DNA of 8,333 nt, taken from Anaerolineae bacterium. GTDB taxonomy: Bacteria > Chloroflexota > Anaerolineae > Aggregatilineales > Phototrophicaceae. Shown one piece after another: positions 6,699 through 8,333 of the stretch (the stretch's first letter is position 1; every line of letters begins with the position of its first letter). The stretch lies in NCBI GenBank assembly GCA_019912905.1, contig JAIOHO010000785.1, positions 1 to 8,333 of the forward strand, read 5' to 3'. The notes under the pieces were generated by a model. The model was not told the origin of the DNA. It saw only the letters and a list, made by a program, of their open reading frames with translations, and ran no database searches. The position numbers and the translations under genes were made by a program.

Positions 6699-7312
6699 AA
6701 TTGACTGAAATCGAGTCTACTAACGAGACGATATGTTTGTGGGTCATAAAATCTGAAATAGTCAGCATGAGGACGCCGAATGGATGGCTCCGGTGGCGAT
6801 GGCAGCCAATCGGTTTGATCTGGTGTTGGGCGATATCCGGCTCCAAACAAAGATAAGGTGTGAATTTTCTCACCCAATCAATCCCTCAATCACTCTCCAG
6901 ATTAGGATGTAGCCAAACTACTGGCTTATTCTAAATTCGGCTGCATTGCAGAATGCTTGCAGAGAAATCTCGCAGTTTGTGATCTTATGATATGTTCTGA
7001 GCATGGCTGAGATAATGGGCGCTGTTTGGAGAGTTTGGCGGCGACAATTTAACAGATCGGCATGAAATATACTCCAAATCGGGCGGGTGCTGTTAGGTCC
7101 CTTTAATGTGAACTGCGTAATTTAGATTGTAAATCTGAGATCGAGCAATTGCCAACACCGCCCCGTGGGTTCCAATCACTCGCTCCCAGACTCAAGTGTG
7201 GCTGACATGCGTTTGCGACAGATATTCAAATTATTTCGGAAACTCGAGACTGTTCTCTCGCAAACTGGACTGACCTGCTCGACTCCAAAAAAAGAAATAG
7301 AAGGGGTACTGT
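6699..7312. promoter_or_regulatory. divergent intergenic region, 614 nt
   Basis: This gap separates the minus-strand polysaccharide operon from the plus-strand FAD gene, so promoters for both should lie here. I see no strong -35/-10 pair on either strand. Isolated -10-like hexamers are TATGAT (6986-6991, plus) and TAGAAT (6933-6928, minus), each without a good partner at 16-18 bp. The part nearest the GT2 gene contains an open 66-codon minus-strand frame (6877-6677, TTG start preceded by GAGGG). Base 6901-7260 is about 45% G+C by hand count, lower than the genes, while 6781-6840 is 60%. Small dyads include AGATT-GTA-AATCT (7124-7136) and GCAATTGC (7145-7152). No tRNA, terminator with a T-run, or recognisable riboswitch is seen. 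Confidence 0.45.
6941..6971. repeat. cluster of overlapping short inverted repeats
   Basis: Three small dyads stack within 31 nt. CTGCA-T-TGCAG (6941-6951) is perfect, GCATT-GCAG-AATGC (6943-6956) is perfect and overlaps it, and GAGA-AA-TCTC (6962-6971) follows directly. TGCA occurs three times (6942, 6947, 6959). The first two cannot form together, so as RNA they would be alternatives; as DNA they could be operator half-sites. The location in the middle of a divergent promoter region fits a regulatory site, but each stem is only 4-5 bp and chance is possible. Confidence 0.25.
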
Positions 7313-8333
7313 ATGCCAGATCAACAGGAACACACGATCGTGCTGGGAGGGGGCATCGCTGGCTTGGCGACCGGGTACGAACTGGCACGTCGCGGCCAGA
7401 AGGTCACTATTCTGGAGAAAAACCCAGATGCGGGTGGACTTGCAAGAACGCTTGTGTTCGATAATTTTCGTTTTGACATTGGCGGACATCGGTTTCACAG
7501 TAATAATGAAGATGTAGTGAACTGGGTCAAGGAACTGCTTGGTCCTGACCTGCTCAGGGTTCCCCGAATCAGCCACATCAGGCTTGGTCAGAAATATGTC
7601 AGCTACCCATTGGAGTTCCCCAGTGCGCTGAACATCTTTCCGCCGATTACAGCCGCTCGGATGGTGGCGAGTTACATTCTGGCCCAGTTTACCCAGAGGA
7701 ATAAGCCAATTCTCTCATTTGAAGACTGGGTTGTGGCTCGGTTTGGTCGGGCGTTGTTTGATGTCTATTTTGGCCCCTATACCCGTAAGGTTTGGGGTAT
7801 TCCAACAGACGAGCTGTCGGCGCAGTGGGCTGCACAGCGTATCGGCATTCCCAGCCTGACTCAAGCCGTCCTCAGGCTGCTTCGTCCGAAGCATGGTCCT
7901 GCGCTGGCAACTGCTATTACAGAATTCTATTATCCTCGCCAGGGTTTTGGCATGATTACCGACCGCCTTCAAGAAGAAGTCGAGGCGATGGGCAGCCAGG
8001 TGATCACCCGTGCGACGGTCAAAACCGTCAATCCTGATACGGGCGTCGTGACTTATGAACTGGATGGCGCTACGCATGAGGTGACCGGCGATCGTGTGGT
8101 TTCGACCATACCGCTTTCACTTCTGCTGCGCATGCTGCCACAGGAGAGCGGCGCGAGTAAAGTCGCAGAGGCCTACAAACTGGACTATCGCGACATCATC
8201 GTAGTGGACCTGGCGCTCAATTGCACCCAGGTGAGCACCGATAGCTGGACTTATTTCCCCGATCCCAAGCTGATTTTTGGCCGCACGCATGAGCCGAAGA
8301 ATTGGAGCGCGGAGATGGTGCCATCGCCCGATG
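7313..8333 (+). CDS. FAD-dependent oxidoreductase, UDP-galactopyranose mutase/protoporphyrinogen-oxidase-like, 3' truncated by window end
   Basis: The first 340 codons of a flavoprotein of the amine-oxidase/UGM-like group (COG1232 type) often found in polysaccharide loci. Seen: an N-terminal FAD-binding Rossmann unit, IVLGGGIAGLATGYELARRG (9-28), with the GxGxxG glycines. Glu35 in TILEKNP contacts the ribose. GGLART (41-46) and FDIGGHRFHS (54-63) are the flavin-proximal blocks. Further family blocks are YVSYPLEFP (95-103), YFGPYTRKVWGIPTDELSA (152-170) and YPRQGFGMITDRL (207-219), with a second FAD-contact region, DRVVSTIPL (260-268). No signal peptide, so it should be cytoplasmic. The ATG is certain: an in-frame TAG lies at 7298-7300 and AAGGGG (7301-7306) sits 6 nt before it. 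It is transcribed away from the glycosyltransferase operon. In UGM the reduced flavin drives pyranose-to-furanose ring contraction; this protein could do that or an oxidation or epimerisation of a sugar or lipid carrier. Key UGM residues in the C-terminal part are outside the window. Confidence 0.85.
   Translation, partial: MPDQQEHTIVLGGGIAGLATGYELARRGQKVTILEKNPDAGGLARTLVFDNFRFDIGGHRFHSNNEDVVNWVKELLGPDLLRVPRISHIRLGQKYVSYPLEFPSALNIFPPITAARMVASYILAQFTQRNKPILSFEDWVVARFGRALFDVYFGPYTRKVWGIPTDELSAQWAAQRIGIPSLTQAVLRLLRPKHGPALATAITEFYYPRQGFGMITDRLQEEVEAMGSQVITRATVKTVNPDTGVVTYELDGATHEVTGDRVVSTIPLSLLLRMLPQESGASKVAEAYKLDYRDIIVVDLALNCTQVSTDSWTYFPDPKLIFGRTHEPKNWSAEMVPSPD

Noticed and set aside
6699..7312. 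Possible tRNA, riboswitch or CRISPR in the long intergenic region
   Set aside because: No cloverleaf-like set of arms, no regularly spaced repeats and no known riboswitch core could be found by eye on either strand.
7165..7464. 99-codon plus-strand frame with a GTG start crossing the start of the FAD gene
   Set aside because: It is out of frame with the flavoprotein, overlaps its FAD-binding motif by 150 nt, and has no ribosome binding site at its GTG.
7226..7576. 116-codon minus-strand frame overlapping the FAD gene start
   Set aside because: More than two thirds is antisense to the conserved FAD-binding domain; no family resemblance.

Overview
The window reads as a bacterial surface-polysaccharide (O-antigen-, capsule- or exopolysaccharide-like) biosynthesis locus. 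Five genes lie head to tail on the minus strand (6698 down to 100). In transcription order they are a family-2 glycosyltransferase, a GT10 (fucosyltransferase-type) glycosyltransferase, a Wzx-like flippase, a nucleotide-sugar epimerase/dehydratase of the extended SDR class, and a membrane-embedded GT-C (PMT/ArnT-like) glycosyltransferase. The gaps are 1, 13, 27 and 69 nt, which fits one operon. After a 614-nt divergent intergenic region, a plus-strand gene begins at 7313 and runs off the right edge. It encodes an FAD-dependent oxidoreductase related to UDP-galactopyranose mutase and the protoporphyrinogen-oxidase-like proteins found in sugar clusters.

The likely division of labour is as follows. 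The SDR enzyme shapes a nucleotide sugar. The GT2 and GT10 enzymes add sugars to a lipid-linked oligosaccharide on the cytoplasmic face. The Wzx-like protein flips the lipid-linked product. The GT-C enzyme adds a further sugar from a polyprenyl-phosphate donor on the outer face. The FAD enzyme may convert a sugar ring or oxidise or isomerise a precursor. No initiating phosphoglycosyltransferase, Wzy-type polymerase, chain-length regulator, ligase or GDP-fucose synthesis gene is visible, so the locus probably continues past both edges.

The organism is a bacterium with moderate G+C. By hand count over most of each gene, the SDR gene is about 56% G+C and the GT10 gene about 50%; the distal part of the intergenic region is about 45%. 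The GT-C protein architecture, the SDR subtype and the COG1232-like FAD protein remind me of Chloroflexota (Anaerolineae), but this is a weak impression and the sequence does not prove it. No tRNA, rRNA, CRISPR array, insertion sequence, integrase or origin was seen.

The points most worth a second look are: the SDR enzyme with two serines in place of glycines in its dinucleotide-binding loop and a GDP-mannose-3,5-epimerase-like active-site cysteine; the GT10 enzyme with a Tyr-to-Trp change beside its donor-binding Glu-Lys pair; the weak start context of the first operon gene, which is overlapped by an unexplained small ORF; and dyad-rich stretches between the divergent transcription units.
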